DNA of 64,000 nt from Ruminococcus sp. (GTDB taxonomy: Bacteria > Bacillota > Clostridia > Oscillospirales > Acutalibacteraceae): assembly GCA_017411385.1 (NCBI GenBank), contig JAFQQF010000013.1:40412-104411 (forward strand), written 5' to 3'. Positions 29,801 to 35,213 of the stretch are shown piece after piece. The position numbers and the translations under genes are program-made. How positions within the stretch are numbered: the first letter of the stretch is position 1; each line of letters begins with the position of its first letter. Under the pieces are notes generated by a model, which was given only the letters and a program-made list of their open reading frames with translations, ran no database searches and was not told the origin of the DNA.

Positions 29801-29878
29801 TGTAGGCATAGCAATAGTAAGCATAGACAAAAGCATACATAGAAGTAATACTATGCTGGTTATTTTCTTCCAAGCCAT
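16781..29878 (-). CDS. Giant secreted protein: 14 X25-like modules and ~30 B-repeats
   Basis: 4365 residues in one unbroken frame. Signal peptide MAWKKITSIVLLLCMLLSMLTIAM... (cleavage near VGA, residue 28), then ETGASVELADIG, a motif also placed after the signal peptide of the amylase at 58591. Residues about 50-145 are an unrecognised beta-rich domain; about 150-590 are divergent InlB-type repeats rich in Ser/Thr/Gly. From about 590 to 3870 come about 29 Listeria-Bacteroides B-repeats (YTVTFKNWDG...F.GWDKDF) alternating with 14 modules of about 100 residues like the pullulanase X25 or E-set starch-binding fold (MGDFNGW...WYGN.GTI.DTT...GWEM...CTL..GGTYTF.FN). An acidic proline linker (about 3872-3935), one more B-repeat and a C-terminal region (about 4000-4365) shared with that amylase complete it. 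No catalytic domain, dockerin, LPXTG or SLH motif is seen. Likely role: a long surface fibre binding starch; binding itself is inferred. Confidence 0.85.
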   Translation of the reverse strand: MAWKKITSIVLLLCMLLSMLTIAMPTVGAASVDKAETGASVELADIGANVSSGTAFYYDDTNNAMTGAVTQVMIGHGSYSTTYQMTLIRDNLYYVSMPQWDGCTELGILSASENWGESTTESVSQRIPWCDNRTGVYSITANLSGTHVFSSTGTGNITKSTTLNTTQTAYACYQSSGGGSYSTGTTGGTVKVSGYNVSGATASSKSSSTSGTGISSAKGTSVTMTATAATGYTFKGWFTSTTATSATSTSSTYTYTNDGSAKTLYAKFQLNGPYTVTVQTNSTSYGTVSAGSTSVYYGKTTTLTATPKTGYHLSSWAVTSGSGSLSSTTALKPTLTVKGNVTAKATFAANTGKVTFSAGTGGSVSSTGGSTTYSGAKSSTATASTGYYFTGWTISGGTLNTDYKITSGSTSSTSITIQPISNGAAITCKASFGTQYKMTVNQNWGVLGSVSKSTTYITPGSGGTVTFTASPDSGNGFNKWTFSGSYTITSGNANSTSITIKPTSSVTAQANFYAGLTVSAGSGGTVSPSGKNLYDYNKSVTITATPNTGYHFTGWTFGGTYAGSPNKNSASTSITVQDQTTATASFAINTYTVTFKDHDGTVLATRTVNHGANATAPSNPTRAGYEFTGWSGTYTNVTANQTVTATYKDIQYYLMGDMNTWAGTVMTESNGVASVKVHLEPGTYKFKITRDGTWWGNNGTIVDTTINTSATGWEMYTDADDCTLSVFGGDYTFKFDTSTKRLVVDYDPDRYTVTFFNWDGTVLQTGVVKEGATATYSGATPTKPGDGQYSYTFKGWDKTLTNVQSTLDVTAQFTQTTNKYTVTFKNHDGTVLGTQQVEYGKNATYTGATPTKASTAQYSYTFSGWDKSLNNITGNLTVTAQFTANVRSYTVRFNNWDGTKLKEQTVEYGKSATAPSTPSRPADAQYTYTFSGWDKGFSNITGDLVVTAQYSTTTNKYTVTFKNWDGTKLTSVQVEYGKTATYSGATPTRPADAQYTYTFSGWDKALTNITGNLTVTAQYSTTTNKYTVTFNNWDGSKLTSQLVEYGKAASYTGATPARLGDAQYSYTFSGWDKDFSKITGNLTVTAQFTQSVNKYTVTFKNYDGKTLTTQQVEYGKAASYTGSTPTKPADAQYTYTFTGWDKDFSKITGNLTVTAQFGTTTNKYTVKFVGKDGATLSTQSVEYGKGAQAPTAPVIKGYEFTGWDKDFSSITGDLTVTAQYKDIQMYLMGDFNGWASSTPMTETTGNIVTISVTLDAGSYGFKLMKGDTGIWYGNTGTIEDTTLATSAIGWEMFDWEGSNCTLKAKGGTYTFNFNTETHFLEVLYAPYTYKVTFQNWDGTVLKTDTVNIGESATAPSNPTRPATAQYTYTFKGWDKEFTNITANTTVTATYNQTVNKYTVTFKDWNGKTLATRTVEYGSAASAPADPTRTGYEFTGWDADFSNITGNLTVTAQYVDATPYLLGDFNGWDKNAGVMASKSGNIVSATLKLDAGSYTFKILHKEIWYGNYGEIVDTTVTSSDIGWEMEDGHGNCTLTATGGMYIFNYNTETHFLEVLHEANAYQVTFKNWDGSVLKTEAVKQGSAATAPATPGRPADAQYTYTFSGWDKDFSNIQADTTVTATYSQTVNKYTVTFKNWDGTVLSTQSVEYGKGAQAPANPTKAADVQYTYTFASWDKAYNNITGDTVVTATYSKTLNKYTVTFVNWDDTVITSVQVEYGKGAQAPANPTKQGDAQYSYTFASWDKDFSNITGNLTVKATFTQTVNKYTVTFVNWDGSEYNVQQVEYGKGAQAPADPTRDGYVFTGWDKEFTNITGNLTVTAKFDVVKAILKGTLTDWDNGTEMTKTEDNWYTTTLTLDAGTYEFKIDQNGKWYGNWGTIEDTTATSSDIGWEMVEGADNCKLLATGGTYVFKYNTDTKMLVVEFNPPSYTVTFVDYDGKVLKTDTVVRGNSATAPADPVRAGYVFTGWDKDFTNVTGNITVKAQYAEDIVYLLGSFNNWEKTTVMTGSGDTVSVTLELSAGTYTFKILNAVKWLGNDGNIEDTTTTSSATGWEMTENAGDCTLTASGGTYTFNFNKKTGMLEVLFTPPSYTVTFVDFDGKVLKTDTVVRGNDATAPSDPVRAGYVFIGWNKAFTNVQADITITAQYAEDTVYLAGDFNDWALSTEMTGSGDIVSVTLELNEGTYQFKILNIATWFGNTGTIDDTTIKTSESGWVLVEGDNNCILKASGGTYTFNFNTKTNALEVLFTPPSYTVTFVDYDGKVLKTDTVVRGNSATAPADPEREGYIFQGWNKDFSYIYTNTVVTATYLQKKITYTVTFLGFNDVVLDTQIVTTGEGAQAPEVPEVENFEFTGWDKDFSNVTYNLTVKAIYKDTRVYLVGSFNDWHTDTIFTANGDVVTVEIDLKAGTYPFKLLYQDVWYTNQGTIEDTTLATSPIGWEMTTDQSVGNCNLIATGGKYTFNFNINTKFLEIVYTPIEYTVTFEDFDGTVISTQSVKFGADAVAPEAPAREGYVFAGWDKTFASIEADTTVTATYVEDTTEYTVVFVDYDGKVLSTQYVRYGKSAVAPASPSRVGYVFTGWDKAFASITEDTTVTAQYKDNTVYLYGSFNNWAEGITMTSAENGDVVTYELTLPEGRYFFKLLNLDNWYGNAGNILDTTLATSEVGWEMIIDAQNCSLTTSGGKYVFRFNTATKMLEVLYTPIEYTVVFKDKDGNELSTQTVKLGADATAPEAPEVGGYIFSEWDKDFTNITGDTVITAVYLKDDTKLTVTFTDFDGTVLYTQEVEYGEAAQAPSDPVRVGYIFTGWDKEFDYITKNTVVTAQYKDNQLYLAGSWSNWALDTSMTRDGSSNVFAVTLNLEAGNYEFKLLQNDIWYTSASTILDTTTVTSSTGIELRTDPALGNIYLNATGGTYTFRFNVATNKLEVFHSTEKYTVVFKDFDGTVLSTQTVAGGNSAKAPADPVRLGDAQYSYTFKGWDKDFTNVKADLVVTATYTQTVNKYSVMFVDSDGTILSTQEVEYGAAASEPEAPMKDGFIFQGWDTDFSYITGETVVTAKYMAGVASSVSLAGTFNGWNPSASPFLVTGNSDKVTLQMKLSEGTYQFKVVDNGNWFGNWGTIADTTITTSDVGWEMDAFAGDCTLIAGGGTYIFTYTISTHMLEVVYVGSEFKVTFVDWDGTVLKTEVVEPGGSATAPNVTLSRPADDGYTYVWTGWDMDFTNVIAPLRVTAVYKATPKMYTVTFKNWNGAVLKTQSVAYGTAATPPADPTRTGYIFTGWDGDIWYITGNTTFTAQYADNGVYIMGDFNDWQGTKLSLVSGTTYQGKIYLAPGQYKFKVKQGDSWYGNNGWIDDTTTYTSDVGWEMSWDAGDCTLNCSGSTYTFRFNTATRMLEILYVAPTYTVTFKNWNGAVLKTQYVKRGNPAYAPADPTRSGYIFTGWDRDFSWIYENTVVTAQFAKNEVSLMGEMTDWESGRTMAPAGGNIYTTTLDLSADTYKFKIKHLDTWYGNNGTIENSTLATSAIGWEMVWDAGDCTLNATGGTYTFRFNTETRMLEILYKGPSYTVTFVDFDGSIISTQRVEYGKAAQAPAAPEREGHTFTGWSADFSYITGNTTITALYGDEAVYLRGTFNDWGLSAPMRGTDNPKVYTYVLNLAAGEYTFKVFRSEVWYGNAGTIEDTTVTTSPNGWEMTDVAGDCKLIAQGGTYLFRFNVDTRMLEIIRVTDTVTVTFVDFDGTVIETQTVPYGGAATPPEGLVRDGYAFVGWDKAIDYITESITVTAMYKKTVTLNGAFAEEGTEMTNTEGSVYKTTVRIEAGTYTFDINYGGVIYSANSTFLDTTAGLTMITESGKCTIIATGGIYRFIFDTETNLLVVEKLSDSTDDEITPDKPVIPDNPSTGDEVDPNPGTTPDEPDVPSTGDEVDPDDPDDPDEPEPELPELPDVVHTVIFVDKYGNILSEQIVKSGEGAQAPTAPELSGYIFTGWNKTFDIVTSDLIITAQYKRIMVPIVVTTGSLVIDVVSGTGFKISIDGGDYRAQGLSYFNSKAPIGVSVSIIANTISGKEFIGWINADNGQVLTKEYTYSFITSGNDHIKALYLTDYIGLNSVMFMNDKAYSGSGQILDMQYYAAGDSIFFPANPSQVGYDFTGWSMTEAEIKAAIAAGNDVTVVAVWVMKETYHEISIIGGKGVGDTDADGNYRSKYKLTLTADKAPAGKKFAYWLIDGEIRSYNSTYIIYPTKDMVVEAVFVDTNTVIDYQIVVNLDLIDTITEETKNIFYYSWSVPAEELGITYITAGILATNKVNYTGENLVVGTADASVYNRIPSDSYKVAEGAYTWTKKNISTGDTWVARAYVQYKDNATGEIFVVYSDVVEATK
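18071..18265 (-). repeat. Acidic Pro/Asp/Glu linker with 9-base tandem repeat
   Basis: Encodes the linker of the giant protein. A 9-base unit, ATCATCGGG in plus-strand orientation, is tandemly repeated near 18114-18145 and gives DPDDPDDP; PSTGDEVDP is encoded twice. The unit length keeps the frame if copies are gained or lost. Confidence 0.75.
18270..27940 (-). repeat. X25-like / B-repeat array
   Basis: Protein-coding array of 14 X25-like modules of about 95-105 residues separated by one, two, four or seven B-repeats of about 60-72 residues. The block of seven B-repeats follows the first X25-like module (about 26230-27640). Copies differ in sequence, but a 99-base stretch is identical at 23049-23147 and 24015-24113, exactly 966 bases apart, indicating a recent duplication or conversion of a two-unit block. 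Confidence 0.85.
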
Positions 29879-29959
29879 AGAATCCTCTCCTTCTCTCTGA
29901 TTTATGCTATTTTACAAAAGACTATACTTTTACGCATAATAGCATATTATACATATTAT

Positions 29960-29988
29960 ATATTAACAAAAATGCCCAACTATTGCAA
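29960..29988 (-). promoter_or_regulatory. Probable promoter of giant gene
   Basis: Minus strand TTGCAA (29983-29988), 17 bases, TAATAT (29960-29965). The leader is about 75 bases with AGAAGGAGAGG before ATG 29878. Several alternative TATAAT-like boxes are nearby. Confidence 0.5.
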
Positions 29989-30072
29989 CAATTTTTGCAC
30001 AAGAAGCATAAAAATAGCCAAAGATAAAAAAAGCCCATCCGTTTTCTAAATTTAACACACTAAAATATAAAG

Positions 30073-30107
30073 CAACACCCGACTTCGATTGTAAAAGTCG
30101 GGTGTTG
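30073..30107 (-). terminator. Terminator of ABC exporter gene
   Basis: CAACACCCGACTT/AAGTCGGGTGTTG stem, about 40 bases after the stop at 30147. Confidence 0.8.
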
Positions 30108-30146
30108 TTATATACACAATATACTGTGTCTGTCTTATTATAAACA

Positions 30147-31844
30147 CTACAAAGGCTTGTGTTGCGCTTTTCCCTCACCGTCAATCTCAAAAACAGAGTC
30201 ACAGTATTTGAGCATAGACCTGCGGTGAGTAATGATAAAACAGGTTTTGTCGGTTTCTGCTGTGAGCCGCTCAAAAATCCTTGCTTCTGTATTTTCGTCA
30301 AGTGCTGAGGTTGCCTCGTCAAGTATAAGCACAGGGCGGTTTCTGAGGATTGCCCTTGCAATGGCTATTCGCTGAGCCTGTCCCTCGGATATACCTCCCG
30401 CCTTCTCGGAAAGGGGGGTATCCAAGCCATTGGCACATTTTCTCACAAACTCATCTGCACAGGCAATTTCAAGCGCTTTCCACATCTGCTCATCGGTTGC
30501 GTCCTTGTCTGCTGTAAGCAGATTACTTCGGATTGTACCCGAAAGCAGAGTGTTTCCCTGAGGCACATAGGATATGAATCGTCTTGAATCGGGGGATGCC
30601 AATTCTTTCTTGCCGTCTGCAATATACGAAACCTCTCCGTAATCAGCCTCAATGAAAGAAAGCAAAAGCCTGATAAAGGTAGTCTTTCCTGCTCCTGAGC
30701 TTCCTACTATACCTACTCGCTCTGAGGGTTTGACACAAATTGAAACCGAATCCAGCACCTTTTCGCTCTCGTAGGTAAAGCTTACATCCTTAACCTCCAA
30801 GCCAACCCTTTCAGGTATGTCCTGTCTTCCCTCGGACTTTTCCTCGGGAAATTCGGTAATCTCTCTGAGTCTTCTTGCAGAAACAATGGTAGAAAACGTC
30901 TGAGGAATAATACTACCAAGGCTTTTGATGGTACCTTGAAGCAGAGAAACCAACGAAAGAAACAAAGTCATATCGCCGTAGGTATACCCACCCGAAGGCT
31001 GTGAAAGTCTGTATGCACACCAGCTGAACGCCGCAATATAGCCTATGTTATAGACAAGCCCCATAAAAGTACCCATCAAAGAACCAAGCCAAGAGCTTTT
31101 CAGCACAAGGGAGAGCCTTCTGCCTCTTACCTCCTCAAAGAAAGCCTCGTTGCTGTCTTCAAGCTGAAAAGCCTTTGTAACGGGAATATTAAGCAGAGTT
31201 TCCTGAAAAAACGAGTAATACTCGGACTCGCTCTCCCTCAGCTCCTTGCGGAATTTCACAAACTTTCTTCTGTAAACCGCACCTGCAATAGCCCCCAAGG
31301 GACCTACCACCAATCCGATAATCGCCATTACAGGGTCATAGCAGATAAGCACTACCGCAACTATCACAAGCTCCAAAAAAGCCACGACACTTGTAGGCGC
31401 AATGGAAATAATGGCACTTGCAAGATTGTTTACATCCGATGTAAGACGGGAAAGTACATCCGCAGAATGAATCCTGCTCAGGTCGCGCCAACGGCTTCTC
31501 TGAACTCTGTCAAACATTTTTGCTCTGACAGTAAAAGCATATTTCTCGCTGACATAACTTACAAAAAGGTTTGAAGCAAAGGAAAGTCCGAGAGTAAAAA
31601 GCGTTGTGCCTGCCATTATAAGAATATACATCCAGAAAGCCTCTGTATCAAAGCCTGTAGCTGCATCTACCACATACTTGCCTGCTACAGAGGAAACAAG
31701 GCTTACAATCATACTCACCAGATTTAATGCAAGAAAGCCCAGAATATATTTGCGAAAGCTTCTGCCTTGTTTAATTATCCACCATATATGACCTTTGTTG
31801 TTTTTCCACTCCTCTCGGAGTCGGAATTTCTTTTTAGGTGCCAT
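30147..31844 (-). CDS. ABC exporter, fused membrane and ATPase domains (565 aa)
   Basis: Half-transporter of the MsbA/MdlB/LmrA type: a six-helix membrane domain (about 30-310) followed by a nucleotide-binding domain with Walker A GSSGAGKTT, Walker B LILDEATSALD and switch His in ITHRRS. The signature is GISEGQAQR instead of the usual LSGGQ, a change tolerated in some exporters. It probably works as a homodimer since no partner gene is adjacent. ATG 31844 is chosen because AAGGATG precedes it by six bases and contains the alternative upstream ATG. The substrate is unknown. Confidence 0.9.
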   Translation of the reverse strand: MAPKKKFRLREEWKNNKGHIWWIIKQGRSFRKYILGFLALNLVSMIVSLVSSVAGKYVVDAATGFDTEAFWMYILIMAGTTLFTLGLSFASNLFVSYVSEKYAFTVRAKMFDRVQRSRWRDLSRIHSADVLSRLTSDVNNLASAIISIAPTSVVAFLELVIVAVVLICYDPVMAIIGLVVGPLGAIAGAVYRRKFVKFRKELRESESEYYSFFQETLLNIPVTKAFQLEDSNEAFFEEVRGRRLSLVLKSSWLGSLMGTFMGLVYNIGYIAAFSWCAYRLSQPSGGYTYGDMTLFLSLVSLLQGTIKSLGSIIPQTFSTIVSARRLREITEFPEEKSEGRQDIPERVGLEVKDVSFTYESEKVLDSVSICVKPSERVGIVGSSGAGKTTFIRLLLSFIEADYGEVSYIADGKKELASPDSRRFISYVPQGNTLLSGTIRSNLLTADKDATDEQMWKALEIACADEFVRKCANGLDTPLSEKAGGISEGQAQRIAIARAILRNRPVLILDEATSALDENTEARIFERLTAETDKTCFIITHRRSMLKYCDSVFEIDGEGKAQHKPL

Positions 31845-31893
31845 ATTGAACATCCTTTATATCTGAATAAGTTAGCAAAACACTATTATAAAT

Positions 31894-31922
31894 AGTATAT
31901 CGTATTACACCTGTGCCCACAA
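31894..31922 (-). promoter_or_regulatory. Probable promoter of ABC exporter
   Basis: Minus strand TTGTGG (31917-31922), 17 bases, TATACT (31894-31899); the -35 box lies inside the end of the upstream RluA-type gene. Confidence 0.45.
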
Positions 31923-32495
31923 GGGCAGAGCCTCAAAAGAAGCCGCTTCCCCTCTATAAGGAAACGTTATCCTGAAAGAATAGAGCAGGGGTGCTGTCTT
32001 CTCGCTCTTTGAACCGTATTTGTGGTCACCAACAAGAGGATACCCTCTGCTTGCAAACTGCACGCGTATCTGGTGACTTCTGCCTGTGTGAAGCCTTATT
32101 CGCACAAGCGACTCTTCCCCTTCAGTAAGGCGCACATATTCAAGGCTTGCCTTTTTCACCCCTGCACGCTGTCTTTTTACCACAAAAACCTTGTTTTTGC
32201 GGGAATCCTTAAAAAGTAAATCCTCAAGCACGCCTTCCTTTTCGGGTGAGCCGTGCACCATAGCCACATACTCCTTAACCATTCTGCCTTCGGCAATTAC
32301 GCGGGAAAGCTCTGCGGCTGTGTGCTTATTCCTTGCATAAACCATCACGCCGCCTACATTCAAATCAAGCCTGTGGACAGTAAAGATTTCTCCGCCAAAC
32401 TCAGCCTTCAACACCTCGGGCACCTGCTTTTCGCTGTCAAGCCCAACTTCCTTTATGCAGACTATTAAGTTTTTGTCAGAATACAAAATCTCCAT
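31905..32495 (-). CDS. RluA-family pseudouridine synthase (196 aa)
   Basis: RNA-modifying enzyme that isomerises uridine to pseudouridine. The catalytic motif HRLDLNVGG (Asp44) and the downstream LHTGRSHQIRVQFASRG and PLVGDHKYG signatures of the RluA/RluD family are intact. At 196 residues it is a short form without an N-terminal S4 domain, so the RNA target (tRNA or rRNA position) cannot be assigned. A weak ribosome site (GGGCGG) precedes the ATG. Confidence 0.92.
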   Translation of the reverse strand: MEILYSDKNLIVCIKEVGLDSEKQVPEVLKAEFGGEIFTVHRLDLNVGGVMVYARNKHTAAELSRVIAEGRMVKEYVAMVHGSPEKEGVLEDLLFKDSRKNKVFVVKRQRAGVKKASLEYVRLTEGEESLVRIRLHTGRSHQIRVQFASRGYPLVGDHKYGSKSEKTAPLLYSFRITFPYRGEAASFEALPLWAQV

Positions 32496-32526
32496 ACATA
32501 CCGCCCAAAGCTTTGGTTTTTGCTAA

Positions 32527-32555
32527 ACTATACAACTATTATACAATTTTTGCAA
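32527..32555 (-). promoter_or_regulatory. Promoter of RluA-type gene
   Basis: Minus strand TTGCAA (32550-32555), 17 bases, TATAGT (32527-32532). A second overlapping pair, TTGTAT-16-TATAAT, lies at 32538-32565. Confidence 0.55.
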
Positions 32556-32580
32556 AAGAATACAAGAAGACCACGATTTA

Positions 32581-33474
32581 TTAATCCCTAAGCTTACTTT
32601 CTATTTCCTTATCAGGCCAATAACCCCAAGACTCCTTGATTTCGCCTTTTTCCACTCTAAAGTTTTCCAAAGCCTCAAATCGTATAACCTTACCTGTTGC
32701 GGGAATGCCCATACACTCGCCGGTATGTACTCCCTCAAAAAGCACTCTGGCGGCAACCATATTGTTTTCCGAAAACACATCAACAACCGTTGCCTTAAAA
32801 TCAGTAAACTGACCTGCCACTATTTTAAGAACCCCCACCGTGTCTGCATTGCTTTTGGCAGAAGCAGGGCTGTGGTCAGCATAATCCTCCGCAACACATT
32901 CCATTACAAAATCATAGTTTCGGTTTGTATATCCGTTCTCAAAGAACTTAACCACCAAATCCTTGGGCGGCATATAATAAACGAATTTGCAGATTTCGCA
33001 CTCCTCGCTTTGATAACTTCCAAGCCCCTCATATAGTTTTACAAAGCCAGACTTTTCCATCACCCTTACAGAGCCTTTGTTTTCGCTTAGACACACACCA
33101 AACATTTTTGTTATGCCCAACCTCTCCATAATCACCGGCAGAAATGCCTTTACCGCCTCGGTTGCATAGCCTTGCTTTGTAAAGGCTTCACCGATGTGGT
33201 AACCTATTTCCCACTTATTTTCCTCAAAGGGTACCGCCTGCACATAGCCTATATATGTATTGTCTTTAAGAAGTATGGGATACACAAGGGGACCGTCGCC
33301 GTTTTCGTATACACCCATAAGAAAGCCTACTGTATCCTTAGCTTCCTCCAAAGTTTCAAACACTTCATCAGGAACAAAACGTCGGTTATCCTCATCAAGA
33401 GAATTCTCTTGAACCGCCTGCGCCATATCCATTGTGAATTTTGTAATTATAAGTCGTTCAGTTTCAATTTTCAT
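32581..33474 (-). CDS. GNAT acetyltransferase fused to SnoaL-like domain (297 aa)
   Basis: Residues 1-165 are a RimJ/RimL-type GNAT domain (METERLIITKF start pattern, GYHIGEAFTKQGYATEA as the acetyl-CoA loop, CLSENKGSVRVMEKSGF). Residues 170-297 resemble the SnoaL/ester-cyclase cone fold (VVKFFENGYTNRNYDFVMECV, DHSPASA, TGECMGIPATGKVIRFEALENFRVEKGEI). Both parts are in one frame with no sign of a frameshift. ATG 33474 fits AAGGTG six bases upstream, whereas GTG 33483 would be part of that site. The substrate is unknown; a small-molecule or toxin acetylation role is possible. Confidence 0.82.
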   Translation of the reverse strand: MKIETERLIITKFTMDMAQAVQENSLDEDNRRFVPDEVFETLEEAKDTVGFLMGVYENGDGPLVYPILLKDNTYIGYVQAVPFEENKWEIGYHIGEAFTKQGYATEAVKAFLPVIMERLGITKMFGVCLSENKGSVRVMEKSGFVKLYEGLGSYQSEECEICKFVYYMPPKDLVVKFFENGYTNRNYDFVMECVAEDYADHSPASAKSNADTVGVLKIVAGQFTDFKATVVDVFSENNMVAARVLFEGVHTGECMGIPATGKVIRFEALENFRVEKGEIKESWGYWPDKEIESKLRD

Positions 33475-33547
33475 AAAAAACACCTTAGTATTATAAATAA
33501 TCCGTAGCTCCAGTATATTCCAAAAAGCTCAGACTTGTCAACAAACA

Positions 33548-33580
33548 AAAGCCTGACAGTATAGCTCACCGTCAGGCTTT
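33548..33580 (-). terminator. Terminator of ABC importer operon
   Basis: AAAAGCCTGAC/GTCAGGCTTT stem, directly after the permease stop at 33588. Confidence 0.8.
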
Positions 33581-33587
33581 GTATAAA

Positions 33588-35213
33588 TTATTCTGTTTCT
33601 ACAGGTAAAGAAAGTATTTTTTCATCTTCCTTTGCAATGGTTTTCTTAACCGCAAAGGCTATACCCTTCTCCACAAGGTTAATCACCAGAATCATCAAAG
33701 ATACCATAGCAGTACCCTCTATGAAGGACTGGGATTCAAGCTGAGGAATCATCAAAGAAAGGGGCATTATGCGGAAATTCGTAAGGAAGGAAACCGCTGA
33801 AATTGTAATCATAGCATTTACAAAGAAATAGCTATACATTTCTACAATGGTAGCTCTTGTACTGGGGATGTAAACCGAGAACAAAAGCTTCATTCTGTTG
33901 ATACCCAGAGTATCTGCCACGTCCTCCAAATTCGGATTAAACTTGGAAAGTGAGTTGTAAGCAAGCAAGTAGGGAGAAGAGAAAAAGTGAGCAATGTTTA
34001 CAACCACAAGAATAAAGATTGTGCCGTAAATAGGAACATTCTTAAAGGTCATAACGTAGGAAAGACCGAGAACAATACCGGGAACCGCAAGAGAAAGCAT
34101 ACTGATAAAGTGCAAAGCTCCGTTTGAAATAGCTTTTTTGCTTCTTGAGGTAACATAAGCCGAAAAATAAGAAAGACAAGTACCTACCAAAGATGTAAGC
34201 AATGCAACAGCAACCGAGTTTACAAAGTACTGTCCTATACCTGAGGAAAGAAGTTTCTTTGCTGTGTCAAGGCTTAAAGACATATCAATGGGATACTGCT
34301 TAACAAAGCTTAAAAGCACAAAAGCAAAAATCGGCAGACAAAGCAGAATAATTACAACAGCAAAGATAATATAAACCGCAATATCCCTGCCCTTGTTATC
34401 CTCAATCTGATAAGCCTTTGTAACCGTACTGCCTGAAGCATTGATACCGCTGTTCTTCAAGTCCATGATAAACGCAACCATTGCAGGAAGAAGCAATACA
34501 ACACCGACTACCGCACCGCCTGAGAAGTTCATCATACCGATAACCTCGCGGTACATATATACAGGCAGAGTCATCTGGGTTCCGCCTGTCATAAGGGATA
34601 CACCGTAGTCAGTAAAAATCATAGTGAATACAGCAAGAACGGAAGAAACAATTGTGCGGCGCATTGAAGGCAGAGTAATGGACACAAACTGTCTGAACTT
34701 GGACATACCAAGCACACCTGCCGCCTCATAAATTGTAAAATCCTCATACTGGAAAGAGTCGTTGAACATCAGAAAGGATACAGGGAATGAATAAAGCACA
34801 GAGCCCATAATAATACCCTTGTAGCCGTAAAGTCCGATGTTAAGTCCCAAAAGGTTTGTCACAATGCCGTTGTCACCGAAAAGGAACACAAGTCCCATAC
34901 CGTGAGATATACTGGGAATCAGCATAGGAATTGTGAAAAGCACAACAAAAAAAGATTTAAACTTAATGTTGGAACGGTTTATCATGTAGGCAAGAAAGAA
35001 GGAAAGCACCACAGATATAGCCGTTGCAATTACGGTAGTAATTACCGAATTCTTGAGCATGGGGAAAAACTGAGCAGAAGAAAAAACCTCTGAAATATTG
35101 TTCCCTCTGATACTGCTGAAAAGGTAGATAATTGGCAGAACAACAGAAACCAGCAGGTATGCAATCAACAGATACTTTGCCCCGAAATATCCTTTGTTCT
35201 TATTTATCTTCAT
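33588..35213 (-). CDS. ABC importer permease, two fused membrane domains (541 aa)
   Basis: Twelve-helix permease made of two BPD-type halves, as in FbpB, ThiP or aminoethylphosphonate permeases. Each half carries an EAA-type loop (YEAAGVLGMSKFRQFVSITLP and DVADTLGINRMKLLFSVYIP), the contact site for the ATPase. ATG 35213 is preceded by GAGG and overlaps the ATPase stop by 14 bases. Third gene of the SBP-ATPase-permease operon. The substrate could be iron, a phosphonate or a similar small anion; sequence alone does not decide. Confidence 0.88.
   Translation of the reverse strand: MKINKNKGYFGAKYLLIAYLLVSVVLPIIYLFSSIRGNNISEVFSSAQFFPMLKNSVITTVIATAISVVLSFFLAYMINRSNIKFKSFFVVLFTIPMLIPSISHGMGLVFLFGDNGIVTNLLGLNIGLYGYKGIIMGSVLYSFPVSFLMFNDSFQYEDFTIYEAAGVLGMSKFRQFVSITLPSMRRTIVSSVLAVFTMIFTDYGVSLMTGGTQMTLPVYMYREVIGMMNFSGGAVVGVVLLLPAMVAFIMDLKNSGINASGSTVTKAYQIEDNKGRDIAVYIIFAVVIILLCLPIFAFVLLSFVKQYPIDMSLSLDTAKKLLSSGIGQYFVNSVAVALLTSLVGTCLSYFSAYVTSRSKKAISNGALHFISMLSLAVPGIVLGLSYVMTFKNVPIYGTIFILVVVNIAHFFSSPYLLAYNSLSKFNPNLEDVADTLGINRMKLLFSVYIPSTRATIVEMYSYFFVNAMITISAVSFLTNFRIMPLSLMIPQLESQSFIEGTAMVSLMILVINLVEKGIAFAVKKTIAKEDEKILSLPVETE

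Noticed and set aside
16781-29878. Cohesin domains in the giant protein (scaffoldin)
   Set aside because: The repeats are B-repeats and X25-like modules; no segment of about 140 residues with a cohesin pattern was found.
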